Shown piece after piece: positions 16,318 through 23,355 of a DNA stretch of 37,347 nt (positions are counted from its first letter, which is position 1; the number at the start of each line of letters is the position of its first letter). A program made the translations under genes and the position numbers. Source of the stretch: Terriglobia bacterium (GTDB lineage Bacteria > Acidobacteriota > Terriglobia > Terriglobales > Acidobacteriaceae); NCBI GenBank assembly GCA_020073105.1, contig JAIQFW010000011.1, forward strand, positions 1 through 37,347. The letters are read 5' to 3'. The notes under the pieces were generated by a model, which searched no databases, was not told the DNA's origin, and was given only the letters and a program-made list of their open reading frames with translations.

Positions 16318-16716
16318 CTACTTTGCCGTCGTCCGCCCTTTGCGGAACGCATGCAGAATAACCGCGCTGCTGATCGAAAAGCTGAGAACAGCCCCCAAAA
16401 CCATGGTTTGGGCAACGTGCGAGGTCAAGCGAAGGACGTCAGCGAAAAGCGCTGCCACAGCAAAGAGGATACCGATCACATTGAGCCAGGTGGGAGCATG
16501 GACAGGCTGCGCCATCTCGCGATTGTAAAAGCGAAGTTGGGCCAAGACCGCGGCCAGTCCGATCGCCGCTACCACCACCACTGCGAGCGGGCTGCGAAAA
16601 GCCCGCGGATTGGTGTAGATCACGACCAGAGCCAGCAGCCCACACAATAGGCCGGCAGCGATGACAGTCCAGCGGCGAGGTTTCGTTCCCGAATTGGGCG
16701 AGGTGGCGTCGGGCAC
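16318..16716 (-). CDS. Small four-helix membrane protein of unknown function
   Basis: The 132-residue protein has a basic, proline-rich N-terminus (MPDATSPNSGTKPRRW) and four hydrophobic segments, about 17-34 ('VIAAGLLCGLLALVVIY'), 43-62 ('LAVVVVAAIGLAAVLAQL'), 76-96 and 103-123, ending in a basic tail, 'FRKGRTTAK'. It would sit in the inner membrane with both ends in the cytoplasm. No family or catalytic motif is recognised. The start is a GTG with GGGG about 5 nt upstream; no better in-frame ATG is available. The 3' end abuts the RAYT element, which converges on it. Confidence 0.7.
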   Translation of the reverse strand: MPDATSPNSGTKPRRWTVIAAGLLCGLLALVVIYTNPRAFRSPLAVVVVAAIGLAAVLAQLRFYNREMAQPVHAPTWLNVIGILFAVAALFADVLRLTSHVAQTMVLGAVLSFSISSAVILHAFRKGRTTAK

Positions 16717-16769
16717 GACTGCCCCATTGTAGTCAGAGGAAGGGTGTTGTGGCGAGTACGAACAGGGAT

Positions 16770-16826
16770 GCGTGCCAAACGCGCGGTAAGGCCTCGCAAA
16801 CTACGCGAGGCAAACGCGCGGCACGC
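16770..16826. repeat. Nested palindrome with an 11-bp direct repeat
   Basis: The outer arms GCGTGCC (16770-16776) and GGCACGC (16820-16826) enclose an inner stem, GCCTCGC (16791-16797) with GCGAGGC (16805-16811). CAAACGCGCGG occurs twice in the same direction, at 16776-16786 and 16811-16821. The structure sits in the 164 bp between the luxR-type gene and the small membrane protein gene, both on the minus strand. It could end the upstream transcript or be a dispersed repeat; the following phrase, ending CTCGGGATGACAA (16856-16868), also has the look of an intergenic repeat. Confidence 0.45.
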
Positions 16827-16880
16827 CCAGGTCCCTCGACCGCCAACAGAGGGCGGCTCGGGATGACAACCCAATGAGAC

Positions 16881-17570
16881 CTACGCCGGAATCCACTCGG
16901 CCTTGCGGCTGGCGCCCCGAGTCACCGCGTAAAGCACCAGTTCCACCCGGGTGGACACGCCGAGCTTGTCGAATATGCGGAACAGGTACTTCTTTATCGT
17001 GTGCTCGCTGAGGCCGAGTTCCCGGGCGATGTCGCGGTTGCTCAAGCCATCGGCGACCAAGGCAACCACCTGCTCCTCCCGGGGAGTGAGCAGGTTTCTT
17101 CCAAGGCTATTCACCACCCGCAGTGAAGGCACCAGGGTGACGGCTTCGATAAGGCATTCCACTTGTTGATTGCTGGCCCAAATCTGTCCCTGGTGGACGC
17201 TTTGGATGCACTTACAAAGTAGCAGGAAGGTGGAGTCTGAGAAGCAGAACAATCCGCGGGCCCCGGAGCGGAAGGCGTTAACCACGGCGTCGCGTGTGGG
17301 GGTGTCCAGTAGAAGCACCTGGGCAATATGTGGATGCGCTAGGTGCAAGCTACGTACGGGCGCCATATCGTGGTTGGTGTTCAAAAGGGCGACCTCAACG
17401 GGCGAGTCAGCGACGGCTCCTAGGATGCTGTCGACCTCCATCTTGCACGTCGTGACATGAAAATCGGGGCAACGCCGCAGGGCTCCGGCGAGGAGTTGAC
17501 CCTGCATGTGGTTGGAGTCCGCAACAAGGACGCCAAGAGCTCGTGAAGTGACACCAGACGGCGATTCCAT
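16881..17570 (-). CDS. LuxR/NarL-type transcriptional regulator with a degenerate receiver domain
   Basis: The 229-residue protein has a response-regulator-like N-terminal domain (about 12-135) and a C-terminal LuxR helix-turn-helix (about 158-217, 'LLTPREEQVVALVADGLSNRDIARELGLSEHTIKKYLFRIF'). The DNA-binding half is intact. In the receiver half the usual acidic pair is reduced to one Asp (Asp18), the phospho-acceptor Asp is replaced by Asn64 in 'ALLNTNHD', the conserved Ser/Thr is Asp89, and the conserved Lys is Phe110 in 'GARGLFCFSDS'. The protein is therefore unlikely to be switched by phosphorylation and may respond to a ligand, a partner or its own concentration. It is divergent from the exopolysaccharide locus across 305 bp, a classical position for its regulator, and no partner kinase is nearby. 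Confidence 0.88.
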   Translation of the reverse strand: MESPSGVTSRALGVLVADSNHMQGQLLAGALRRCPDFHVTTCKMEVDSILGAVADSPVEVALLNTNHDMAPVRSLHLAHPHIAQVLLLDTPTRDAVVNAFRSGARGLFCFSDSTFLLLCKCIQSVHQGQIWASNQQVECLIEAVTLVPSLRVVNSLGRNLLTPREEQVVALVADGLSNRDIARELGLSEHTIKKYLFRIFDKLGVSTRVELVLYAVTRGASRKAEWIPA

Positions 17571-17573
17571 AGA

Positions 17574-17620
17574 CGTTTCAAGGCACTAGTCAAGCTGTTA
17601 CTACGTTACCGGTTGAAACG
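17574..17620. promoter_or_regulatory. Inverted repeat in front of the luxR-type gene, possible operator
   Basis: CGTTTCAA (17574-17581) and TTGAAACG (17613-17620) are exact 8-bp reverse complements 31 bp apart, immediately upstream of the regulator's start codon. The spacing centre-to-centre (39 bp) is close to four helical turns, so both half-sites could face the same side of the helix. There is no direct evidence of binding. The rest of the 305-bp divergent region (17571-17875) holds only the promoter candidate noted at 17790. Confidence 0.2.
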
Positions 17621-17789
17621 GCTTGGTTCTGTGATGTCTCGACATACCTACGGCTGATCCGAGTGTGGAAAACTCCAGGCGTACGAGCACAGGCCACGAA
17701 GTTCCCATTCTTGTACTCTGCGTGAGCTTGCGCTGTGCGTCGGTTGCCTACCTTTGTGGACGGCACTTTCCATGTCTTGTTGTTCTTCT

Positions 17790-17820
17790 TTGACAGACGT
17801 AAGGTTCAGAAACGTTATAT
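17790..17820 (+). promoter_or_regulatory. Candidate sigma-70-like promoter of the exopolysaccharide locus
   Basis: A perfect TTGACA (17790-17795) is followed after 19 bp by TTATAT (17815-17820), about 55 bp before the first gene of the locus. The -10 hexamer is weak and the spacer is 2 bp longer than ideal, as might be expected of a promoter that needs an activator, such as the divergent LuxR protein. No other good hexamer pair was seen in this region. Confidence 0.35.
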
Positions 17821-17875
17821 GAACTGATGGTTGCAATTCCTTGGCACCAAGCCGGGGCGGAGACGAGTCGAGAGC

Positions 17876-18622
17876 ATGAGTCGAGTTTGCACAATTTGTA
17901 TCTCCGTCCTTACCTGTTGCCTGGTACAGCAGTTTTTAGTGGCTGCCGCCTCCCCAGCACAACAGTCGGAGATCACTGTTGAACCAGCCGCGGTGGTGGC
18001 GGCTACCAAGCCCGGAGTAGCGGACGGCGTATGGAGTCCAGCCCTGACGGGGGTCCGCCGTCCGCTCTACCGGTTACGCAGCAGCGACGTGGTGGAGATC
18101 GACTTCACCTTCTCCCCAGAGCTCAATGAAACGGTCACCGTGCAGCCCGACGGCTACGTGCCCTTGAAGGCAGCCAAACCACTGTATGTGCAAGGGATCA
18201 CTCTCGAGGAATTACGGGAGGCGGTTCGTCGTGCCTATGTTGGAGTGTTGCACGATTCGGAGATTACGGTTGTGCTCAGGGACTTCGATCGGCCGTATTT
18301 TATTGCGGCAGGCGAGGTCGGGCATCCCGGTAAATATGAACTGCGGGCGGACCTTACCGTCAGTGAGGCCGTAGCCCTTGCCGGTGGGTTCACGCCTCGC
18401 GCCAAACACTCTCAAGTCGTCTTGTTCCGGCACATATCCGAGGAGACAATCGAGTCTCATGTGCTGAACGTCAAATCCATGCTGAAGTCACGAAATCTGG
18501 GCGAGGATGTCCATCTTCGGCCGAGGGACGTGTTGTTTGTACCGCAAAATCTGCTTTCGAAGATTCGGCAGTTCATTCCGGCTTCGACCCTCAGCCTGTA
18601 CGCAAGTCCAACGCAATTCTAG
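17876..18622 (+). CDS. Polysaccharide export protein (Wza/OPX family)
   Basis: The 248-residue exported protein has a signal peptide ('CTICISVLTCCLVQQFLVAAASPA') without a clear lipobox. It has a poly-export (PES) domain, 'YRLRSSDVVEIDFTFSPELNETVTVQPDGYVPLK' in two stretches, and 'LEELREAVRRAYVGVLHDSEITVVLRD'. One SLBB-like domain follows ('PYFIAAGEVGHPGKYELRADLTVSEAVALAGGF'). Such proteins form or cap the channel that carries polysaccharide across the outer membrane. It is shorter than E. coli Wza, with one SLBB domain and no obvious membrane-spanning C-terminal helix, so it may be a periplasmic type of OPX protein that needs another outer-membrane partner. I chose the ATG at 17876 over the TTG at 17831, because the signal peptide starts there. 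It is the first gene of the locus. Confidence 0.92.
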   Translation: MSRVCTICISVLTCCLVQQFLVAAASPAQQSEITVEPAAVVAATKPGVADGVWSPALTGVRRPLYRLRSSDVVEIDFTFSPELNETVTVQPDGYVPLKAAKPLYVQGITLEELREAVRRAYVGVLHDSEITVVLRDFDRPYFIAAGEVGHPGKYELRADLTVSEAVALAGGFTPRAKHSQVVLFRHISEETIESHVLNVKSMLKSRNLGEDVHLRPRDVLFVPQNLLSKIRQFIPASTLSLYASPTQF

Positions 18623-18698
18623 GAGGAAGACGGCAGCCGCCACCGAGATTTCGTAACCATAGTCCCAACTCGACTACGGCTCATCCTTCGAATCTTGT

Positions 18699-20216
18699 AT
18701 GCCGGAAGACCTCAGGCTCGTTGCCAGGACCGCGCACGAACCCTCCCCCACGATGCGCGATTTGTTGGCTGTGGTCTTTCGGCAGCGCCGGCTGGCAGCG
18801 ATGGCCTTTGTGGTGATCTTCCTGGCAGTTCTGATCTATGGGCTGGTCGTGCCGTCGTACCAGTCCGAAATGCGGGTGCTGCTGCGGTATGGACGTGACG
18901 ACCCCGTCGTGGCGCCAACTCCTAGCCAGGCGGAGTTCGCGCGGAAGACCATCACCGAGGAGGAACTTAACTCCGAAGCGGAGCTTCTCCACGACCACGA
19001 GATTCTGCGCGTGGTCGTTCAAAATGCAGGTCTGGCATCTGAAGGGTGGTCGTGGTTCCAGAGTCCGGCAGGGGACCCAGACAGGGAGGTGGCTCGAGCC
19101 GTACGCCGAGTCGACAAGCGGTTAACTGTCGAACCTGTGCGCAAGACTTCCCTGATCGCTGTAACCTACCAGTCTCGCAATCCCGAGCAGGCAGCCAAAG
19201 TCCTGCGAGAGTTAGCCAAGGCCTATCTCGAGCGACATCACCAGTTGCACCGCCCGTCCGGGGGGTACAGCTTCTTCGATCAACAAGTTGCCCAATCCCG
19301 CCGCAGCTTGGAGGCAGCCGAGCTTCAATTGATGGAGTTCACGCGTGATCAAGGTGTGATCTCCGCTGCCCAGGAGCGGGACATGGCGCTGCAAAGGCTG
19401 AGTGCCGCCGATGCCGACGACCGGCAAACTCAAGTTGCCATGGCGGAAAACTCGGAGCGTGTCGGGGCACTGCAGGCAAAGCTGAAAGTGCTGCCCGAGC
19501 GAACCATGACCCAGGTTCGAAACTGGGACAATCCCCAGCTATTGGAAAAGGTAAAGGCGCGGCTCCTGGAGTTGGAGTTGAAGCGCACGGAACTGCTGAC
19601 GAAATATGAGCCCTCGTACCGTTCAGTGCAGGAGATAGGCGCGGAGATCGAACAAACCAAAGCCGCCCTCACGGCGGAGAGCCAGGCCCCACTCCGCGAC
19701 CAGACCAGCGACCTGGAAGCCAGTCACGCCTGGGCAAAATCGGAGCTGATCAAGGCACAGGTCGAATCCCGCACTCTGGCCGCACATGCGACCGCCGAGC
19801 GGGCCTTATTGGTCCACTATCGCGACGTGGCCCATGAACTCGGAGACCACGCCATCAAGCAGGAACAACTTTTGCACGACCTCAAAGCGGCGGAAGACAA
19901 GTATCTCTTGTACGTGAACAAGCGCGAGGAAGCCAGGATCGGAGATGCGCTGGACCAGGGAGGAATCCTCAACGTCGCCATCGCGGAGCAACCCACGGTG
20001 CCGGAACTGCCCAAACTTTCTGCCTTGAGCTTCGCAATGATCGGTTTGGCGTTGGCGGGAACGCTGAGCGTGAGCCTGGCATTCGTATCCGATTACCTGA
20101 ACCCGTATTTCCGCACGCCGGACGAGGTCGTTGCTTATTTGCGTGCTCCTGTGCTGGCATCACTGCCTTGCAAGGCGGAGCGCGACGCCGAGGTTTGGCC
20201 TCGAGGTCAGCAATGA
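18699..20216 (+). CDS. Wzz/GumC-family polysaccharide co-polymerase
   Basis: The 505-residue inner-membrane protein is a PCP-2a-like chain-length determinant without its kinase domain. TM1 lies at about 33-50 ('LAAMAFVVIFLAVLIYGLV') and is followed by the Wzz motif ('VPSYQSEMRVLLRYGRDDP'). A long periplasmic coiled-coil region (about 180-410) includes 'LEAAELQLMEFTRDQGVIS' and 'LKAAEDKYLLYVNKREEARIGDAL' (a GNVR-like segment). The second membrane helix is at about 440-462 ('ALSFAMIGLALAGTLSVSLAF'), with a short cytoplasmic tail. It would set chain length and bridge the polymerase to the export protein. The adjacent downstream gene, overlapping by 4 bp, takes the place of the usual BY-kinase partner. 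Confidence 0.93.
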   Translation: MPEDLRLVARTAHEPSPTMRDLLAVVFRQRRLAAMAFVVIFLAVLIYGLVVPSYQSEMRVLLRYGRDDPVVAPTPSQAEFARKTITEEELNSEAELLHDHEILRVVVQNAGLASEGWSWFQSPAGDPDREVARAVRRVDKRLTVEPVRKTSLIAVTYQSRNPEQAAKVLRELAKAYLERHHQLHRPSGGYSFFDQQVAQSRRSLEAAELQLMEFTRDQGVISAAQERDMALQRLSAADADDRQTQVAMAENSERVGALQAKLKVLPERTMTQVRNWDNPQLLEKVKARLLELELKRTELLTKYEPSYRSVQEIGAEIEQTKAALTAESQAPLRDQTSDLEASHAWAKSELIKAQVESRTLAAHATAERALLVHYRDVAHELGDHAIKQEQLLHDLKAAEDKYLLYVNKREEARIGDALDQGGILNVAIAEQPTVPELPKLSALSFAMIGLALAGTLSVSLAFVSDYLNPYFRTPDEVVAYLRAPVLASLPCKAERDAEVWPRGQQ

Positions 20217-20971
20217 GCACCCTTGTCGAATTGTCACTGCCGGTGGTGGAAGACGACGTCCCTGAGCCGGCCATAGTTGAGGTGGAGCAGGCGGTCGGGG
20301 TCGAACCAAGCGAGTCGTCGCCAGCGAGAACTTTGGCTTGGAGCCCCGCGGCCTTTGCCGAAGAACAGATTCGCGGCTTGGTGCGCCAACTGTTTCTGCC
20401 GGGAGGGCTGAGCCCCTCGCGCCAGGTGTTATTTACCCCGGTGGATATTGAGACCGAAATCACTGAGATTTGCATGCGGGTTGGGCAAGTCCTCGCTGAG
20501 CAGGGGGCAGGAATCACTTGCGTGGTGGAAACCCAACCGGACTGCTCCAAAACCGGTGGTGCGTGTGTGACCAGCGGAAGCGCGTTTGGTTCCTGCCAAA
20601 AGCGTTTCGGTGCCTTGCGGGATTCCTCCCAGCAACTGTCTGACAAGCTCTGGTTCATGCCTGGGGATGTTTTTTTGAGTGGAAGCGACGGCAACTCCTC
20701 CGGGGTATGGTTGCGCGCTCGGCTTGCCGAACTGCGTCTGGAATTCGACTACACGGTGCTTCGAGGGCCGGCCGCTGCAATTTCTAGTGAGGCGGCGGTG
20801 CTGGGTGGCCTGTGTGATGGTGCCGTACTGGTGCTGGAGGCGAACTCCACACGCCGAATCACCGCTGAACGAGCGAAAGAAAGGCTGCACGCGGCGAATG
20901 TCCGGCTGCTGGGAACGGTGCTGAGTGAGCGGACGTTTCCCGTGCCGGAGGCTCTTTATCGGAGATTGTAG
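20213..20971 (+). CDS. BY-kinase/CpsD-like protein lacking the nucleotide-binding motifs (pseudo-ATPase)
   Basis: The 252-residue cytoplasmic protein can be laid onto bacterial tyrosine kinases. A linker helix ('EEQIRGLVRQLFL') is followed by 'RQVLFTPVDIETEITEICMRVGQVLAEQGAGITCVVE', split here by its strands, where VLFTSxxPGEGKS and the LLID strand would stand. A late 'FDYTVLRGPAAAISSEAAVLGGLCDGAVLVLEA' occupies the Walker B region, and 'RITAERAKERLHAANVRLLGTVLSE' the final helix and strand. No GKS/T is present at 76-86, Walker A' (102-107) lacks its Asp, the Walker B Asp is Arg184, and there is no Tyr cluster at the C-terminus. It is therefore probably a structural regulator of the Wzz oligomer rather than a kinase. 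It overlaps the Wzz gene by 4 bp (ATGA), which fixes the start. The assignment rests on fold-level similarity and position. Confidence 0.75.
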   Translation: MSTLVELSLPVVEDDVPEPAIVEVEQAVGVEPSESSPARTLAWSPAAFAEEQIRGLVRQLFLPGGLSPSRQVLFTPVDIETEITEICMRVGQVLAEQGAGITCVVETQPDCSKTGGACVTSGSAFGSCQKRFGALRDSSQQLSDKLWFMPGDVFLSGSDGNSSGVWLRARLAELRLEFDYTVLRGPAAAISSEAAVLGGLCDGAVLVLEANSTRRITAERAKERLHAANVRLLGTVLSERTFPVPEALYRRL

Positions 20972-20976
20972 GTGGA

Positions 20977-20995
20977 GCAGGGCCTTCGGCCCTGC
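20977..20995 (+). terminator. Strong hairpin in the leader of the NusG-like gene
   Basis: GCAGGGCC and GGCCCTGC form a perfect 8-bp stem with a TTC loop, 5 bp after the pseudo-kinase stop codon. No U-run follows. It may pause or partly stop transcription between the export genes and the biosynthesis genes, or be an intergenic repeat of the kind seen elsewhere in the window. Confidence 0.4.
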
Positions 20996-21017
20996 AATTA
21001 AACTGCCGAGTGAGTGA

Positions 21018-21029
21018 GGGCTTTAGCCC
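21018..21029 (+). repeat. Second short hairpin in the same leader
   Basis: GGGCT-TT-AGCCC is a 5-bp perfect stem with a 2-nt spacer (looser pairing extends it). Together with the hairpin at 20977 and the tandem repeat at 21119 it gives the 216-bp leader an unusual density of structure for an intra-operon gap. Confidence 0.35.
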
Positions 21030-21118
21030 CTGAGGCAAATGTCGGCTCTTCCCTGCTGCGGAGCCGGTGAATGGCAATAGCTTGGCCGAGCAGCGGATAA
21101 ATTGGTTCCATGCGCATT

Positions 21119-21142
21119 GTGCAAAACAGGGTGCAAAACAGG
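21119..21142. repeat. Perfect 12-bp tandem duplication ahead of the NusG-like gene
   Basis: GTGCAAAACAGG occurs twice head to tail (21119-21130 and 21131-21142) and a third, partial copy starts with GTG. It lies 46-69 bp before the GTG start of the antiterminator gene. It could be a binding site for a regulator or nascent-RNA factor, or a recent slippage event. Confidence 0.6.
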
Positions 21143-21187
21143 GTGGGAGTCAATTAGCGGAGCTATATCCGGGACCGAGTCTGAGGA

Positions 21188-21712
21188 GTGAGCGCCCAAC
21201 CAAAACCACCCGCACCCTGCATCGCGCAGTGGTATGCCATCCAGACCCGCTACCGGTTAGAGCGCAGAGTGACGGACCACTTGCAGCACAAGGGACTGGA
21301 AACCTTCCTTCCCGTCCTTGAAGAGATCCACCGCTGGAGCGATCGACGAAAGCGCGTAAACATTCCCCTGTTCTCCGGTTACACCTTCGCCCGCTGTGAC
21401 CTATCTTCCGGCCTGCGAAAAGAACTCTTGCGCACCGAGGGGGTGATCGGACTGCTCTCCTTTGCCGGAGAAGCCACGCCGGTTCCTTGCAAGCAGATTC
21501 AGGATCTGCAGTTGCTTCTGTCGCACCAGGTCCCCTGCGCGATTCACGCCTTCCTGAAAATTGGGAAGCGGGTCCGGATTCGCGGCGGGTGCTTGGACGG
21601 TCTGGTGGGCATTCTCGAGCAGCGCGGCGAGAAGAACCTGGTCATCTCGCTCGAATCCATCCGGCAATCCGTCGCCATCAAGATTGAAGGATATGAACTG
21701 GAGATGATCTGA
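21188..21712 (+). CDS. NusG/UpxY-like specialised transcription antiterminator
   Basis: The 174-residue protein has a NusG N-terminal domain ('WYAIQTRYRLERRVTDHLQHKGLETFLP', in two strands and a helix, then 'PLFSGYTFARCD') and a C-terminal KOW domain ('LKIGKRVRIRGGCLDGLVG' with 'LVISLESIRQSVAIKI'). Paralogues of this size inside polysaccharide loci (UpxY, LoaP, RfaH-like) travel with RNA polymerase and allow it to read the long operon, often together with ribosome coupling. Here the gene lies after the export genes and directly before the biosynthesis genes, separated by 1 bp from the initiating transferase. The start is a GTG at 21188 that sits on the GAGGAG sequence, so spacing is poor and the true start is uncertain; no in-frame ATG precedes the domain. 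Confidence 0.88.
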   Translation: MSAQPKPPAPCIAQWYAIQTRYRLERRVTDHLQHKGLETFLPVLEEIHRWSDRRKRVNIPLFSGYTFARCDLSSGLRKELLRTEGVIGLLSFAGEATPVPCKQIQDLQLLLSHQVPCAIHAFLKIGKRVRIRGGCLDGLVGILEQRGEKNLVISLESIRQSVAIKIEGYELEMI

Positions 21713-21713
21713 A

Positions 21714-23354
21714 ATGGCTGCTCCCGCCAGATCGACGCCCGGAGCCCCAACTCCTCCGGTTGCGCTCCCCTCGCGCCTGATCCCAGGCCTGCCTGTCACC
21801 AACCGGTTGCCGCCGCGCAAGAAAGCAGTTTCTGTCACTCCGGATGGGACGCCCTGGACCTGGCAGGAATTGTCCCCGGTTCCTGCACCAGCAAAGCCTG
21901 GCGTCTGGCTCCGCTTGGCGAAAGCCGTGCTGCCCAAACCCGCCAGCCGGAGCCAGCGGTTGGGACTGACGATTCAAGTTCTCACCGACTTTGCTTTCAT
22001 CTTTTTTGGCTTGAGTGCAGCCGGATACTTGGGGGCGAAGCTGCATCTTGAAGTCGGTTTTGAGTTCGCAGACTTGCTCAGTCCGCAGTTGTTTCCCAGC
22101 CCGGCGCTGGGACTGCTACTTCTTTTCGGGACTGTGTTCACCCTTCTTGGTTACTCGGAGCGGCTATACCATCCCGAGATCATTCGTCTTCCCCAAGAGG
22201 AAAGGATCGTCCTGGGAAAGGTTGTCCTCCTATCAACTGTCCTGGTGGGCACAACTCTTGCCTGGTCTGGTGTCCAGGCAATCACACCTCCAATGCTCAT
22301 CATCAGCACCCCGGCTAATTTCCTGGCTTTGCTCAGCTGGAGAGAATGGCGCCGTTGCCGGGCAGCCCGAGCGCTGCGAGATCAGAGCGACGTGCGGAAT
22401 GTCCTGATTGTCGGGGCCGGGGCGCTGGGTCAGAAACTGGCCAATGTGTTGGAGCATGACCCTGTCAGGGACTGCCTGGTGCGCGGGTTCCTCGACGAAA
22501 CGGCGCCTCTCGGCGGCAGGATATGTGGCCGGCTGGAGGACTTGGCGCGCGTGGCGCGGAGCGAATTTGTGGACGAAATCATTCTTACCATTCCGTTCCA
22601 AGGCGATGCGGCGCGGAGGCTCATCCGCGAAGCCCGTCGCAACCGGATCGACGTGAAAATCGTGCCTGACCTATTGGGATTTGATCCATCTGCAGTGGTG
22701 CTCGAGAAAGTTGGCGATGTCCCTGTGCTGACCCTGTGTGAAGAGCGAATCCCGGCTTTCGGCCTGCTGTTGAAGCGGGCGTTCGACCTAGTCCTTGCCG
22801 CGATCGGCCTGTTAGTAGCATTGCCGATTCTGGTGGCCATCGCGGCTGCCATCAAGCTGCACTCGCCCGGGCCGGTGCTTTATCGGGCGCCACGCATGGG
22901 CCTGAAAGGACGGCGCTTCTTGTGCTGCAAGTTCCGCACCATGGCAGCTGATGCGGATAGTCTCAGAGAGAATCTGCGAGACCTTAACGAGCGGGAAGGG
23001 CCATTCTTCAAACTAGCCAATGATCCGCGCGTTACCCGTGTGGGCCGCTTTCTCCGCCGCTACAGCTTGGACGAGTTACCCCAACTCTGGAATGTTTTGC
23101 GTGGAGAAATGAGCCTGGTCGGACCGCGGCCCCACCCCGTCGATGATTTTGAACGCTACCAACTCGAGGATTGGCAGCGCCTGGAAGTGTTGCCTGGGCT
23201 TACGGGTCTTTGGCAGGTAACCGCCCGTCGCGACCCTTCGTTTGAACGTGGCATGACCCTGGACCGCGAGTACATCGCCTCCTGGAGCCTGTGGATGGAC
23301 TTCCGCATTCTCTGCAAGACAGTCGCCACCGTTCTGCGAGGGGAAGGCGTGTAG
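21714..23354 (+). CDS. Polyisoprenyl-phosphate hexose-1-phosphate transferase (WcaJ/GumD-like)
   Basis: The 546-residue inner-membrane enzyme starts the repeat unit by moving a sugar phosphate, probably glucose-1-phosphate, from its UDP-sugar to undecaprenyl phosphate. A proline-rich N-terminus is followed by four membrane helices (about 80-215), a Rossmann-like CoA-binding-type domain (about 225-330, 'NVLIVGAGALGQKLANVLEHDP') and a re-entrant membrane helix ('FDLVLAAIGLLVALPILVAIAA'). The catalytic domain has 'KFRTMAADAD', 'LDELPQLWNVLRGEMSLVGPRP' and 'LPGLTGLWQVTAR', all family hallmarks; the Asp-Glu pair of 'LDELPQ' is the catalytic one. The C-terminus 'DREYIASWSLWMDFRILCKT' is typical of this family. 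The ATG follows the antiterminator stop by 1 bp. Confidence 0.95.
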   Translation: MAAPARSTPGAPTPPVALPSRLIPGLPVTNRLPPRKKAVSVTPDGTPWTWQELSPVPAPAKPGVWLRLAKAVLPKPASRSQRLGLTIQVLTDFAFIFFGLSAAGYLGAKLHLEVGFEFADLLSPQLFPSPALGLLLLFGTVFTLLGYSERLYHPEIIRLPQEERIVLGKVVLLSTVLVGTTLAWSGVQAITPPMLIISTPANFLALLSWREWRRCRAARALRDQSDVRNVLIVGAGALGQKLANVLEHDPVRDCLVRGFLDETAPLGGRICGRLEDLARVARSEFVDEIILTIPFQGDAARRLIREARRNRIDVKIVPDLLGFDPSAVVLEKVGDVPVLTLCEERIPAFGLLLKRAFDLVLAAIGLLVALPILVAIAAAIKLHSPGPVLYRAPRMGLKGRRFLCCKFRTMAADADSLRENLRDLNEREGPFFKLANDPRVTRVGRFLRRYSLDELPQLWNVLRGEMSLVGPRPHPVDDFERYQLEDWQRLEVLPGLTGLWQVTARRDPSFERGMTLDREYIASWSLWMDFRILCKTVATVLRGEGV

Positions 23355-23355
23355 G

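Noticed and set aside
17648-17836. Short minus-strand frame in the divergent region before the exopolysaccharide locus
   Set aside because: No ribosome binding site, overlaps the candidate promoter and has no recognisable features.
21067-21321. 84-codon frame in the NusG leader that could be a leader peptide
   Set aside because: GTG start with no ribosome binding site, runs deep into the antiterminator gene in another frame, and has no regulatory codon run.
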